This document shows, piece by piece, positions 44,157 through 53,831 of a stretch of 64,000 nucleotides of DNA. Below the pieces are notes generated by a model. It saw nothing but the letters and a program-made list of their open reading frames with translations, was not told where the DNA came from and ran no database searches. Location: assembly GCA_021775475.1 (NCBI GenBank), contig JAJFHS010000050.1, forward strand, positions 62,001 to 126,000, in the 5' to 3' direction. The position numbers and the translations under genes were made by a program. The DNA comes from Hyphomicrobiales bacterium. Its GTDB lineage: Bacteria; Pseudomonadota; Alphaproteobacteria; Rhizobiales; JAJFHR01. Position 1 is the first letter of the stretch; the number at the start of each line of letters is the position of its first letter.

Positions 44157-45233
44157 ATGAAAAATATAGCCATGTTTATTGCTCGAAAAAACAGGAAAAA
44201 ACCGGCGTTTTTTAGTGTAAAAACTTACCGGATGACACTGTTGATTCTGGTGTTCGTGACGATGCCGGTAGTGGGCAAGGAAGCCTTGCCACAGGTGTCG
44301 ACGAATCAAACCTATGTCGAACAGTTACTATCTCCAGCATCACTAAACGTTAGCGATGCTTCATCGGTAATGTCATACATCCTAAACTCTCTCCTTGATG
44401 AAGTTGTGGTCTACCCAACCGAAAATTACTATTATTTCAGTTTTTACCAGGGTGGCCTGAAGTACAATGGAAACCTCAGGCTGGATGCGTCCGATCGTGA
44501 TAGCGGTAAAATTCACATTTCCTATTTCCGCGCCAATACCGAATGGGGCGACACTCCAACAGGGATATCAAAAACATTCTCTCAAAAAGATGGATTAGCG
44601 ATTGTAGCTGTGGGTCGGCTCAGGTACCGGGTTACATTTCGCGACCGCAGCGTATTGTTTAAATTAAACGATTTATCCAGGGTCCAGCCGCCAACAGAAA
44701 CCCTGGCCGCTGGAGAGGAATACATCGGGCCGGTTTTTGATGAATCTGCCACACAATTCTTTTTGATTTACAAGAAAGAAACAAGGGGATTTCTTTATGT
44801 TCTCAATGAGATAAATAAAACTCCTGATGTTTTAGTATCGATAAAAACACATCCACGCCTGCGTCTGGCCCAACGCACCGGATTTGTGTTTTATCAGGAC
44901 CATTTTTTGGACCGGCTTATTCTGGTCGGCGTATTCGAACGCAATGTTGTTTTGAACAATTATTTTGATGGACCGTTCGACCAGTTGCCGGATAATTATA
45001 TCAAAGGCGACAGGTTAAAAAACGCATTCATTGATCAAAACCCAGAGCGGGCAGGCACCATAGATCGCTTTGGCAAAATGCTGGATAGCGACAACCGTAC
45101 CTCGATTTCGCCTTATCTCAATTACCTGTCACTGGATGAATTATACGGCTTTGACGATTGTGCACAAAAATTCCGGGCCTTACCGAATAAATATTACACC
45201 TGCTTTGATGCCAGAAATTTAAGTAACGAATAA
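44157..45233 (+). CDS. Putative exported protein of unknown function
   Basis: 358 residues, not recognised. A basic stretch (ARKNRKKPAFFSVKTYR) precedes one hydrophobic segment, MTLLILVFVTMPVVG, at about residues 26-40, consistent with a signal peptide or membrane anchor. The rest has beta-rich stretches (e.g. YYYFSFYQGGLKYNGNLRLD) and two cysteines near the C-terminus (FDDCAQKF, YYTCFDA) that could form a disulfide. AAAGG precedes the ATG. Convergent with the ArgE-like gene across 6 bp. Confidence 0.7.
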   Translation: MKNIAMFIARKNRKKPAFFSVKTYRMTLLILVFVTMPVVGKEALPQVSTNQTYVEQLLSPASLNVSDASSVMSYILNSLLDEVVVYPTENYYYFSFYQGGLKYNGNLRLDASDRDSGKIHISYFRANTEWGDTPTGISKTFSQKDGLAIVAVGRLRYRVTFRDRSVLFKLNDLSRVQPPTETLAAGEEYIGPVFDESATQFFLIYKKETRGFLYVLNEINKTPDVLVSIKTHPRLRLAQRTGFVFYQDHFLDRLILVGVFERNVVLNNYFDGPFDQLPDNYIKGDRLKNAFIDQNPERAGTIDRFGKMLDSDNRTSISPYLNYLSLDELYGFDDCAQKFRALPNKYYTCFDARNLSNE

Positions 45234-45239
45234 TCGAGT

Positions 45240-46409
45240 TCAGTCTTTTTGAACCGCTTCCAGCAATCGCTGCATGAAGGCTTCACACTTGGCAATTTGC
45301 TCAATGTCGATAAATTCGTCGGGCGTATGAGCTTGGGCAATGTAGCCGGGGCCACAGACAATCGTTTCAATACCGCCATCCTGCTGAAACAATCCACCTT
45401 CAGTACCAAAATCCACCTTGCCGTGGGTATTGCGTTGGCACAGGCCTTTGCCAAAGCTGACGATATCAGCATCGGGCGAGGTGTTCAGGCCGGGGTAGGC
45501 CAGGGTCTCAATGATTTCAATCCTGGCATCAGGCGCATTTTTCCGCATTTCTGCTTCAAGCGTATTTTTGGCAAACTCCTGTATCGGCGCCAGAAGATCA
45601 GCCGGGTTCTGGTCGGGTAAAAATCTGAATTCGAATGTGAAATCACAGGTTTCTGGAACAATGTTTTGCGCAACGCCACCTTGAATAAGGCTGGTAAGAC
45701 AGGTGGTGTGGCTGATGTTGAACATGTCATCAAATGGGCCGTCGCTGGCAAACTTCGCGTTCATGTCGGCAATAAAGGCAATCAGCCGGGCTGCATTTTC
45801 AATGGCGTTGACCCCTTCAGGGGCGCGGCTGGTGTGGGCAGGTTTGCCCTTGACCCTGACCTGATAAGCACGTTTGCCTTTGTGACTTATGACCACTTCC
45901 ATACCGGTCGGCTCACCAACCAGACACATTGCCGGTTTGTTTCCCTTTTTGTTGAGCGCATCAATCAGTCCGCGCACACCGAGGCAGCCAACTTCTTCAT
46001 CATAAGAAAAAGCAATGTGCACGGGCGTGACAAGTTCTTGCGCCTTAAACAGCGGTACATAGCCAAGAACCACGCCCAAAAAGCTTTTCATGTCCGAGGT
46101 GCCACGGCCAATTAACCGGCCGTCTTTTTCCACCACATCGAAAGGATCGCTAGTCCAGTTCTGGCCATCAACCGGAACCACATCCGTGTGCCCGGACAGG
46201 ATAATGCCACCGGCAACATCCGGTCCAATGGTGGCATACAGATTGGCCTTGGTGCCCTCATCATTGTAGTGCAGCTCGCTGGCGACGCCATGACTGTCAA
46301 GATAATCCGTAACATAGCTCACCAGTTTCAGGTTGCTGTCTCTGCTGGTGGTATCAAAGGCGATAAGGTCGTTAATAATATTGCGACTGATAATATGAGA
46401 TGTGGTCAA
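45240..46409 (-). CDS. argE: Acetylornithine deacetylase-like M20 metallopeptidase
   Basis: 389 residues, dinuclear-zinc M20 amidohydrolase. Metal ligands are in SGHTDVVPVDG and GRGTSDMKSFLG, catalytic Glu in SYDEEVGCLGV, and VGEPTGMEVVI completes the site; the dimerisation lid is at about 180-290. Length and motifs fit ArgE, which hydrolyses N-acetylornithine to ornithine. Since it is divergent from an M81 peptidase and a peptide-type importer, it may instead deacylate a modified amino acid taken up by that system. Confidence 0.85.
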   Translation of the reverse strand: MTTSHIISRNIINDLIAFDTTSRDSNLKLVSYVTDYLDSHGVASELHYNDEGTKANLYATIGPDVAGGIILSGHTDVVPVDGQNWTSDPFDVVEKDGRLIGRGTSDMKSFLGVVLGYVPLFKAQELVTPVHIAFSYDEEVGCLGVRGLIDALNKKGNKPAMCLVGEPTGMEVVISHKGKRAYQVRVKGKPAHTSRAPEGVNAIENAARLIAFIADMNAKFASDGPFDDMFNISHTTCLTSLIQGGVAQNIVPETCDFTFEFRFLPDQNPADLLAPIQEFAKNTLEAEMRKNAPDARIEIIETLAYPGLNTSPDADIVSFGKGLCQRNTHGKVDFGTEGGLFQQDGGIETIVCGPGYIAQAHTPDEFIDIEQIAKCEAFMQRLLEAVQKD

Positions 46410-46510
46410 CGGTGCTTCCTGTTGCGCTTTTTATGGAGGGAGTGTTTATTGAATATCGATTATACACTCGACTCTAAAACAATACATGAAAACATGAAAG
46501 TTGGGAAATA

Positions 46511-48040
46511 ATGCCTGCGATAAAACGAATTGCCATCATCGGGCTTGCTCTTGAAAGCAACAGGTTTGCTCCGCCAACCACCGCCCAGGATTTTTTTCAA
46601 TCCTGTTATCTCGAAGGCGCTGATATTTTAACCGAAGCACAAAAAGACGCCCCCGCCATGCCGCAGGAAGTACCTGCCTTCATTGATGAAATTAATAGGC
46701 TGGGAGAGTGGCAACCGGTGCCGGTGATTGTCACCGCAACCTCACCGGGAGGTCCGGCTGATCAAATGTTCTTCGCCCGGTTTTTAAGCCAGACGCTGGA
46801 GTGCTTGAGAGGCGCACGCGGACTTTCAGGTGTCTACATTTGCAGCCATGGTGCCATGACAGCCACTGGTGACCATGATCCCGATGGTACATTATATCTC
46901 GAGGTGAGGGCGCTACTTGGTCCCGATGTCCCTATTGTGGCGACCATAGATTTGCACGCCAATATCTCTGAAACCATGGTTGAAAACGCCGATGCAATAA
47001 TACCCTACCGCACCAATCCTCATATTGATCAGGCACCGTGTGCACGCGAAGGTGCGCAATTGTTGTGGCGGTTGATGGACAGCGGCGAAAAACTCGACAG
47101 CGCCTGTGTCAGGCTACCCATTGTTGCCCCGACAATCAGCCTGTTGACCAATGATGGCGGTATTTTTGCCCAACTGGTGGAAAACAGTAAGGCCGCACAG
47201 ACCAAAGATGTTCCCGCGGTATGCGTTGCCGGTGGTTTTGCCTTTTCCGACACCAGTTACAATGGCATTACAATTTCTGCTTTTGGCGATAGCAGCAAGG
47301 CCAAACGGATTGTCCACGATCTGGCCCAATGGACCTGGGCCAATCGGACCGGATTTAAAAAAGAACTGACCTCGGTTGAACGTGCAATTGAATTGGCGAC
47401 AAGTGAGGGGCCAAATGTTCTGCTCGGCGATATGGGGGATAATCCCGGTGGCGGCGGGCGTGGCAATACCACAGAAATTCTCGAGGCATTGTTGGCCGCT
47501 GGAGTCAAAAAAGTTCTGTTTGGATTGTTTATTGATGCCGATCTGGCGCAACAATGCCATGAGCAAGGCGAGGGGGCGGAATTTGAGGCTGTCTTTAATC
47601 GTCAATGTGACGATGTAAACGCCAATCGATTATCCCTGAGCATCAAAGTGCTGAAGCTGTCGGACGGGCTGGTCGAGGGCAGGCGCGGGCTTTATGCCGG
47701 GCGCACCGTAAAGCTTGGCGCATCTGCGGCTATTCGCGTCAACGGCATCCACATGGTTGTCATCAGCTATCGTACACAGTGCGCTGATCCCGGATTTTTT
47801 GAACACTTCGGGTTTGATATCGCTTCGTACAAAGCAGTTGTGGTGAAATCGCGCGGCCACTTCAGGGCGGGCTTTGACGAGTTTTTTACCGACGGGCAAA
47901 TCTATGAAGTTGATGCAGACGGGCTGACCACACCGGTGTTTTCACGATTGAAATTTAAAAACCTGCCGCGCCCTGTTTATCCGATGGATGAAGATACTGA
48001 ATGGCACGGTGCGGGTTGGGGAAAAATGCATAACCTGTGA
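46511..48040 (+). CDS. M81 family metallopeptidase (MlrC-like)
   Basis: 509 residues. IIGLALESNRFAPPTT stands where the family has G-x-x-x-E-T-N-T-F near the N-terminus, and TIDLHANISETM holds the metal-binding Asp and His. GDMGDNPGGGGRGNT and YRTQCADPGFFEHFGFD are also typical of the DUF1485/MlrC_C halves. MlrC degrades linearised microcystin, but most alphaproteobacterial members have unknown peptide or amide substrates. It immediately precedes a Dpp-type transporter, suggesting that the imported compound is its substrate. Confidence 0.87.
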   Translation: MPAIKRIAIIGLALESNRFAPPTTAQDFFQSCYLEGADILTEAQKDAPAMPQEVPAFIDEINRLGEWQPVPVIVTATSPGGPADQMFFARFLSQTLECLRGARGLSGVYICSHGAMTATGDHDPDGTLYLEVRALLGPDVPIVATIDLHANISETMVENADAIIPYRTNPHIDQAPCAREGAQLLWRLMDSGEKLDSACVRLPIVAPTISLLTNDGGIFAQLVENSKAAQTKDVPAVCVAGGFAFSDTSYNGITISAFGDSSKAKRIVHDLAQWTWANRTGFKKELTSVERAIELATSEGPNVLLGDMGDNPGGGGRGNTTEILEALLAAGVKKVLFGLFIDADLAQQCHEQGEGAEFEAVFNRQCDDVNANRLSLSIKVLKLSDGLVEGRRGLYAGRTVKLGASAAIRVNGIHMVVISYRTQCADPGFFEHFGFDIASYKAVVVKSRGHFRAGFDEFFTDGQIYEVDADGLTTPVFSRLKFKNLPRPVYPMDEDTEWHGAGWGKMHNL

Positions 48041-48166
48041 GCCAAGCCACTAACGCTTTGCGCAACTGCGCAATTAATGCAAAAATACCGACGCGAACGA
48101 CATCATGCGGGAAATTCCGACCGTGTCGCAACAATAATCTGTAGTACCAATATTAGGGAGGACTAA

Positions 48167-49741
48167 ATGTTTAAGCAGAAATTGCTGATTGGTTTGGCGC
48201 TTGCTGTTTCTCTGGTTTTTGCCGGAACAGCCTATGCGCAGACACTGAAAATCGGGCTCAAAAGCGAACCGAGCTCGATGGACCCGCATTATCACAACTT
48301 AACCCCCAACAATATGATGGCACTCTATGTGTTTGACCGGCTCATATTGCAGGATTCAAAACAGAATCTTAAACCCGGTCTCGCTGTGTCATGGAAAAAC
48401 GTCGATGACCTGACCTGGGAATTCAAGCTGCGCAGTGGTGTCAAATGGCATGATGGCTCGGATTTCACAGCCGATGATGTCGCCTTTACCATCGGCCGCG
48501 CTCCCAATGTACCCAACAGCCCTTCATCGCTTGGCCGCTATATCAAGCAGGTCACTGGTGTTGAAGTCGTCGATGCTTTAACAATCCGCATGAAGACAGC
48601 AAAACCGTTCCCGCTGATGCCAACCTACATGAGCACATTTGGTATCATTTCCAAAAAAACCGGAAGCGGTGCAACCACAGCTGATTATAATTCCGGCAAG
48701 GCCATGAATGGTACCGGACCTTTCAAGTCCGTTGAATGGGTTCCCGGTGACCGCATTGTCTACAAGCGCAATGAAAACTACTGGGGTAACAAGCCTGAGT
48801 GGAGTGATATCATCGTCAAGCCATTGTCGAACAATTCATCGCGCGTTGCAGCGCTTCTCGCCGGTGACGTCGACATGATCGACTTTGTACCGACTGCCGA
48901 CATTGAAACCCTGAAGAAAAACGACAAAGTGTCAATTTCCCAGACGGTTTCAAACCGCGTCATCTACCTGCATATTGATACAGCGCGTGACAAATCTCCA
49001 TTTGTTACCGATATCAACGGCAAACCGATGGATAAAAACCCGTTGAAAGATTTGCGCGTGCGCAAAGCCATTTCCAAGGCCATAAACCGTAAAGGCATTG
49101 TGGAAAAAGTGATGGAAGGTGTCGCCATTCCTGCCGGGCAGCTGCTGCCGGATGGTTTCTTTGCCATTAGCCCCAACCTTAAAGTTGAGCCTTATGATCC
49201 CGAAGGCGCCAAAGCCCTGCTGAAAGAAGCAGGCTGGGGTGATGGCTTTGGCCTCACCATTCAAGGGCCCAACAACCGCTACGTCAATGATGCCAAGATT
49301 GTTCAGGCAATTGCGCAGATGTTGACCCGTATCGGCATCAAGACCAAAGTTGACACCATGCCCAAGAATGTTTTCTTTCCGCGTGGCTCAAAACTGGAGT
49401 TCTCGCTTATGCTGGTCGGCTGGGGAGCTGGTTCGGGTGAGCCGTCTTCGCCTCTGGGGTCTTTGCTGCACACCTATGACAAGTCCAAAGGCTTTGGCTC
49501 ATCGAACCGCGGTCGTTTCTCCAATGCCGAACTGGATGCAGCACTTGAAGAAGCGCTGGCAACAGTTGACCGTAAAAAGCACGGTGATCTGCTCATCAAG
49601 GCCACCGAAATCGGCATCAACAACCTCGGTATCATTCCGCTGCATTTCCAGGTCAATACCTGGGCCACGCGCAAAGGTCTGAAGTATGATGCCCGTACCG
49701 ATGAACAAACGCTTGCTGTTGGTGTGAAAACCGCCAACTAG
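48167..49741 (+). CDS. Peptide-type ABC transporter substrate-binding protein
   Basis: 524 residues, SBP_bac_5 (DppA/OppA) family, with a signal peptide ending at AYAQTLKIG. It carries conserved family segments such as WEFKLRSGVKWHDGSDFTADDVAFT and GTGPFKSVEWVPGDRIVYKRNENYWG. Members bind peptides, opines, nickel chelates or glutathione. The ribosome-binding site AGGGAGG is very strong. It is followed by palindromic element C before the permease genes, a layout that could give higher binding-protein mRNA. Confidence 0.93.
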   Translation: MFKQKLLIGLALAVSLVFAGTAYAQTLKIGLKSEPSSMDPHYHNLTPNNMMALYVFDRLILQDSKQNLKPGLAVSWKNVDDLTWEFKLRSGVKWHDGSDFTADDVAFTIGRAPNVPNSPSSLGRYIKQVTGVEVVDALTIRMKTAKPFPLMPTYMSTFGIISKKTGSGATTADYNSGKAMNGTGPFKSVEWVPGDRIVYKRNENYWGNKPEWSDIIVKPLSNNSSRVAALLAGDVDMIDFVPTADIETLKKNDKVSISQTVSNRVIYLHIDTARDKSPFVTDINGKPMDKNPLKDLRVRKAISKAINRKGIVEKVMEGVAIPAGQLLPDGFFAISPNLKVEPYDPEGAKALLKEAGWGDGFGLTIQGPNNRYVNDAKIVQAIAQMLTRIGIKTKVDTMPKNVFFPRGSKLEFSLMLVGWGAGSGEPSSPLGSLLHTYDKSKGFGSSNRGRFSNAELDAALEEALATVDRKKHGDLLIKATEIGINNLGIIPLHFQVNTWATRKGLKYDARTDEQTLAVGVKTAN

Positions 49742-49791
49742 GCATGTGTAGCAAAAGGGGCGAACTTTAACCGGTTCGCTCCCGCCACCAC

Positions 49792-49912
49792 CGTCGTCAT
49801 CCTCGGGCTTGACCCGAGGATCCATTCCTCAATGCTCTCAACTTGGAAGCACTTTCTTTGTTTTGAAAGCTCAGCGGTATGGATCCCCGGGTCAGGCCCG
49901 AGGATGACGACG
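49792..49912. repeat. Palindromic repeat copy C, inside the dpp-like operon
   Basis: Arms of 34 nt (starting CGTCGTCATCCTCGGG, ending with its complement CCCGAGGATGACGACG) with two mismatches flank a centre of about 55 nt. Each arm also folds alone (CTCGGGCTTGACCCGAG). It lies between the binding-protein and first permease genes. Confidence 0.88.
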
Positions 49913-49947
49913 AAAATATTTGATCATCCACGGGCGGGGAGGCTGGT

Positions 49948-50925
49948 TTGGTTGCATTTTTGATCAGGCGGTTGATGCAGAGCGGTCTCGTTCTGCTGGT
50001 GATGTCACTGCTGGTTTTCGTTGGTGTTTTTGCCATCGGCAACCCGGTCGACATATTGATAAATCCTGATGCGGACCAAGCTGAGATCGAGCGTGCAATC
50101 AAAGCCCTTGGTCTCGATAAACCAATGTGGGAGCAATACTGGATTTTCCTGGTTAATGCCTTGCAAGGCGATCTCGGCCGCTCGTTTGTCTTTAACATCC
50201 CCGCCCTGCAACTGATCTGGCAACGCATGCCCGCAACGCTGGAGCTGGCAGCATTTGCCATGTTCCTGGCAATTTTCATGGGCCTGCCCTTAGGAATGAT
50301 TGCCGGTCTTAAGCCCGGCAGCTGGATCGGGCGCACCATCATGACCGGGTCCATACTTGGTTTCAGTCTGCCGACGTTCTGGGTCGGCTTGATGATGATA
50401 TTGCTGTTTGCGGTCTATCTTGGCTGGCTGCCAGCTTCCGGTCGCGGCGAGACCGTTGATCTGTTTGGCGTACCCGTCAGCTTCCTTACCCTGAATGGTC
50501 TGTCGCATCTTTTGTTGCCGGCGATTAATCTGGCTTTGTTCAAACTGTCACTGACCATTCGTCTGGCCCGTGCGGGCACGCGCGAAGCCATGTTGATGGA
50601 TTATGTAAAATTCGCCAAGGCCAAAGGTCTGTCAAACGCCCGCGTCATCCTGGTTCATGTATTTAAAAACATTATGATACCGGTGGTAACGGTGCTCGGG
50701 CTCGAGTTGGGCAATGTCATCGCCTTTTCCGTCGTCACCGAAACAATATTTGCCTGGCCGGGCATGGGAAAACTGATTATTGATTCGATCAATGTTCTCG
50801 ATCGCCCGGTCATAGTCGCTTACCTGTTGATGACCGTTACCATGTTCATTGTCATTAATCTCGTGGTGGATGTGATTTACTCCCTGCTCGATCCACGCGT
50901 CAGGCTGGGAGACCTCAAATCATGA
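49948..50925 (+). CDS. Peptide-type ABC transporter permease 1 (DppB-like)
   Basis: 325 residues, six membrane segments, with the binding-protein-dependent permease coupling loop REAMLMDYVKFAKAKGLSNARVILVHVFKN (EAA motif). The C-terminus ends DVIYSLLDPRVRLGDLK, the usual DppB tail. The start is TTG at 49948, with GGGAGG 5 bp upstream. It overlaps the next permease gene by 4 bp. Confidence 0.92.
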   Translation: MVAFLIRRLMQSGLVLLVMSLLVFVGVFAIGNPVDILINPDADQAEIERAIKALGLDKPMWEQYWIFLVNALQGDLGRSFVFNIPALQLIWQRMPATLELAAFAMFLAIFMGLPLGMIAGLKPGSWIGRTIMTGSILGFSLPTFWVGLMMILLFAVYLGWLPASGRGETVDLFGVPVSFLTLNGLSHLLLPAINLALFKLSLTIRLARAGTREAMLMDYVKFAKAKGLSNARVILVHVFKNIMIPVVTVLGLELGNVIAFSVVTETIFAWPGMGKLIIDSINVLDRPVIVAYLLMTVTMFIVINLVVDVIYSLLDPRVRLGDLKS

Positions 50926-51821
50926 CGGTAGGCGTGGAAATCATTAAAGAAGAAACCCTGTTGCGCCGGTTTATCTCTGACTTTGCTCAGAGCAAAATTG
51001 CCGTTGCCGGTCTGTGCACAATCGTTGTAATTATCCTCATTGCCATCTTTGCCCCGCTATTGTCATCCCAGAACCCCTATGATCTGGGGCAACTGGATAT
51101 TATGGATGGCCGCCTGCCGCCGGGAGAGGTTGGCGGCGCGGGCTTTACTTTCTGGCTCGGTTCCGACGATCAGGGCCGCGACATGTTGAGCGGTATTTTC
51201 TATGGCCTCAGGACTTCTCTGGGTGTCGGTGCCATGAGCGCTTTCATCGCACTGTTTATTGGCAGTTCTTTCGGCCTGCTTGCGGCATATTTTGGTGGCC
51301 GCGTCGACAGTATCATCATGCGCATTGTCGATATTCAACTGTCGTTTCCAGCCGTGCTCGTAGCGTTAGTGTTGCTGGCCATTTTGGGCAAGGGCGTGGA
51401 TAAAATCATCATCGCTCTGGTGGCGGTACAATGGGCGTATTATGCCCGCACCGTGCGCGGCACGGCTCTGGTTGAGCGCTCCAAGGAATATATGGAGGCT
51501 GCGCGGTGTCTGGCCTTAAACCATAAGCGCATCGTATTCCGCCATCTTCTTCCCAACTGCATGCCACCATTGATAGTGGTGGTGACGGTACAGGTGGCCC
51601 ACGCCATATCTTTGGAGGCAACCCTGTCCTTTCTCGGTATCGGCCTGCCAGTAACCGAGCCGTCTTTGGGCCTGCTGATCGCCAATGGCTTTGAATACAT
51701 GTTGAGCGGTAAATACTGGATCAGCTTTTTCCCCGGTATAGCCCTGCTGGTCACCATTGTTTCCATCAATCTGGTTGGAGATCAATTGCGCGACGTCATG
51801 AACCCGCGATTGCAGAAATAA
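50922..51821 (+). CDS. Peptide-type ABC transporter permease 2 (DppC-like)
   Basis: 299 residues with an N-terminal cytoplasmic tail and first helix (about 25-45, OppC_N type). The GSDDQGRDMLSGIFYGLRTSL segment is conserved in DppC proteins, and the EAA loop is YMEAARCLALNHKRIVFRHLLPN. The C-terminus is LVGDQLRDVMNPRLQK. Pairs with the preceding permease to form the channel. Confidence 0.93.
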   Translation: MTVGVEIIKEETLLRRFISDFAQSKIAVAGLCTIVVIILIAIFAPLLSSQNPYDLGQLDIMDGRLPPGEVGGAGFTFWLGSDDQGRDMLSGIFYGLRTSLGVGAMSAFIALFIGSSFGLLAAYFGGRVDSIIMRIVDIQLSFPAVLVALVLLAILGKGVDKIIIALVAVQWAYYARTVRGTALVERSKEYMEAARCLALNHKRIVFRHLLPNCMPPLIVVVTVQVAHAISLEATLSFLGIGLPVTEPSLGLLIANGFEYMLSGKYWISFFPGIALLVTIVSINLVGDQLRDVMNPRLQK

Positions 51822-51831
51822 GGATGATGAG

Positions 51832-52815
51832 GTGAGCCAATCCGAATTAACCCTGCAGGTTGAAGACCTCCAGACCTATTTTTACACCCGCGAAGGGGCG
51901 GTTAAAGCTGTCGACGGCATTAACTTTGATGTTAAAAAAGGTGAGATTATCGGGCTGGTGGGGGAAAGCGGGTCGGGCAAATCCGTCACCGGGTTTTCGA
52001 TCATGGGCCTGATTGATCCACCCGGCAGAATTGCCGGTGGCCGCATAATGTTCAACGGCACTGATCTGGTCAAGTTGCCGGAAGCTGAGATGCGCGATAT
52101 TCGGGGTAAAAAAATAGCCCTGATTTTCCAGGACCCGATGATGACGCTGAATCCGGTGTTGCGCATCGATACGCAAATGACCGAAGCAATTCTGGCGCAT
52201 GAAAAAATTAGTAAAGAAGATGCTCGCCAACGGGCGCGTGATGCGCTTGGGCAGGTGGGTATTTCTTCGCCCGATCAACGTTTGAAATCCTATCCGCACC
52301 AGTTTTCCGGCGGCATGCGCCAGCGCGTCGCCATCGCCATCGCCTTGTTGAACAAACCCGATCTGATCATCGCCGATGAACCAACAACCGCACTTGACGT
52401 TACCATTCAGGCGCAAATTCTGTTTGAAGCACAAAAACTGTGTCGCGAAACCGGTACCGCGATGATCTGGATTACCCACGACTTGACGGTCGTTGCCGGA
52501 CTGGCCAGCCGTATTTGTGTTATGTATGCAGGCCGGATTGTTGAAAAGGGAGACATCGATGAAGTGCTTGATGACCCGCGCCACCCCTACACCTATGGGC
52601 TCATAGGTTCGGTGCCCAGCCGCAACAAGCGCGGGATGCCGCTCTACCAGATACCCGGCATGACGCCGTCGCTGCTAAAACTAGCACCGGGTTGCGCTTT
52701 TCGCCAAAGGTGCGAGCGTGCCACGGATACGTGTCTTGTTATGCCCGAGCCGCAACAGCCACAGCCGGGCCGTGAAGTGCGGTGTTTTCATCCTTACGGG
52801 GGAGGGGGTGAATGA
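51832..52815 (+). CDS. Peptide-type ABC transporter ATPase 1 (DppD-like)
   Basis: 327 residues: Walker [13 protein letters not shown], signature [12 protein letters not shown], Walker [13 protein letters not shown]. The C-terminal oligopeptide domain has cysteines in [17 protein letters not shown], the region where some Opp/Dpp ATPases bind a [4Fe-4S] cluster. GTG start after AAGGATGATGAG. Overlaps the next ATPase gene by 4 bp. Confidence 0.94.
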   Translation: MSQSELTLQVEDLQTYFYTREGAVKAVDGINFDVKKGEIIGLVGESGSGKSVTGFSIMGLIDPPGRIAGGRIMFNGTDLVKLPEAEMRDIRGKKIALIFQDPMMTLNPVLRIDTQMTEAILAHEKISKEDARQRARDALGQVGISSPDQRLKSYPHQFSGGMRQRVAIAIALLNKPDLIIADEPTTALDVTIQAQILFEAQKLCRETGTAMIWITHDLTVVAGLASRICVMYAGRIVEKGDIDEVLDDPRHPYTYGLIGSVPSRNKRGMPLYQIPGMTPSLLKLAPGCAFRQRCERATDTCLVMPEPQQPQPGREVRCFHPYGGGGE

Positions 52816-53831
52816 TGGTCAAAACCTCCTCGACCCCACCTATTCTGGAGCTGCGTAACATCTCCAAAAGGTTCGTCAAAAGTCTTGATTTTGCCGGTCG
52901 CATGGCAGAACGCCTGGGCGCTGATATTCACGAAGAAACCGTCCATGCCGTAGATAATGTCTCCCTGAAAATCGAAGAAGGTCAGGTTGTCGGTCTCGCT
53001 GGCGAAAGTGGCTGTGGCAAGTCAACGCTGGGACGCATCGTCGCCGGTATTCTTGAAGCAACCGAAGGTCAGGTGTTTTACCGTGGTGAAGATGTTGCTT
53101 TGATGCCACCGGAACAGGCACAACAAACCGCTCTTAAAATTCAGATGATCTTTCAGGATCCTTTTGCGTCGCTTAACCCGCGAATGCGAGTTGAAGACAT
53201 CATCGGTGAAGCACCGGTGGTGCACGGTATTATTTCGAAAAATGAACGTGATGATTACCTTGACGATATCATGATTAAATGTGGCCTCGACCCCAGCTTC
53301 AAGCGCCGCTACCCGCACCAGTTTTCCGGTGGCCAGCGCCAGCGCATCGGTATTGCGCGTGCTTTGGCGGTCAAACCTGAATTTATCGTGTGTGATGAAT
53401 CGGTAGCCGCATTGGATGTGTCGATACAAGCGCAGGTACTAAATCTGTTTATGGAGCTGCGCCAGGAATTCAAACTCACCTATCTTTTTATCAGCCATGA
53501 TCTCGGCGTTATTGAACACATCAGCGATCACATCGCGATTATGTATCTGGGGCGCATTGTCGAAACAGCCACCACCGAAGCCTTGTTCGAAAATCCTTCC
53601 CATCCCTATACCGATGCCCTGTTGCGCGAGGTGCCTCGCCTGGAAAACCGCCACGCAACCTTCGCCCCCATCAAAGGCGAAGTACCATCGCCGATAAATC
53701 CGCCATCAGGTTGCCACTTCCACCCCCGCTGCCCCAAAGCCTTCGAGCCATGCGCCAAATCAGCACCGGCACTTGAGACCACAGGGCAGGGGCGATCAGT
53801 AGCCTGTTTTTTGAATGAAACTGATCGTTGA
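52812..53831 (+). CDS. Peptide-type ABC transporter ATPase 2 (DppF-like)
   Basis: 339 residues: Walker A GESGCGKSTLGR, signature FSGGQRQRIGIA, Walker B FIVCDESVAALD (Ser replaces the usual Pro-like context after Asp-Glu, common in DppF). The C-terminus has SGCHFHPRCPKAFEPCAK. Last gene of the transporter operon; its 3' end overlaps the convergent DUF3750 gene by 36 bp. Confidence 0.94.
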   Translation: MMVKTSSTPPILELRNISKRFVKSLDFAGRMAERLGADIHEETVHAVDNVSLKIEEGQVVGLAGESGCGKSTLGRIVAGILEATEGQVFYRGEDVALMPPEQAQQTALKIQMIFQDPFASLNPRMRVEDIIGEAPVVHGIISKNERDDYLDDIMIKCGLDPSFKRRYPHQFSGGQRQRIGIARALAVKPEFIVCDESVAALDVSIQAQVLNLFMELRQEFKLTYLFISHDLGVIEHISDHIAIMYLGRIVETATTEALFENPSHPYTDALLREVPRLENRHATFAPIKGEVPSPINPPSGCHFHPRCPKAFEPCAKSAPALETTGQGRSVACFLNETDR

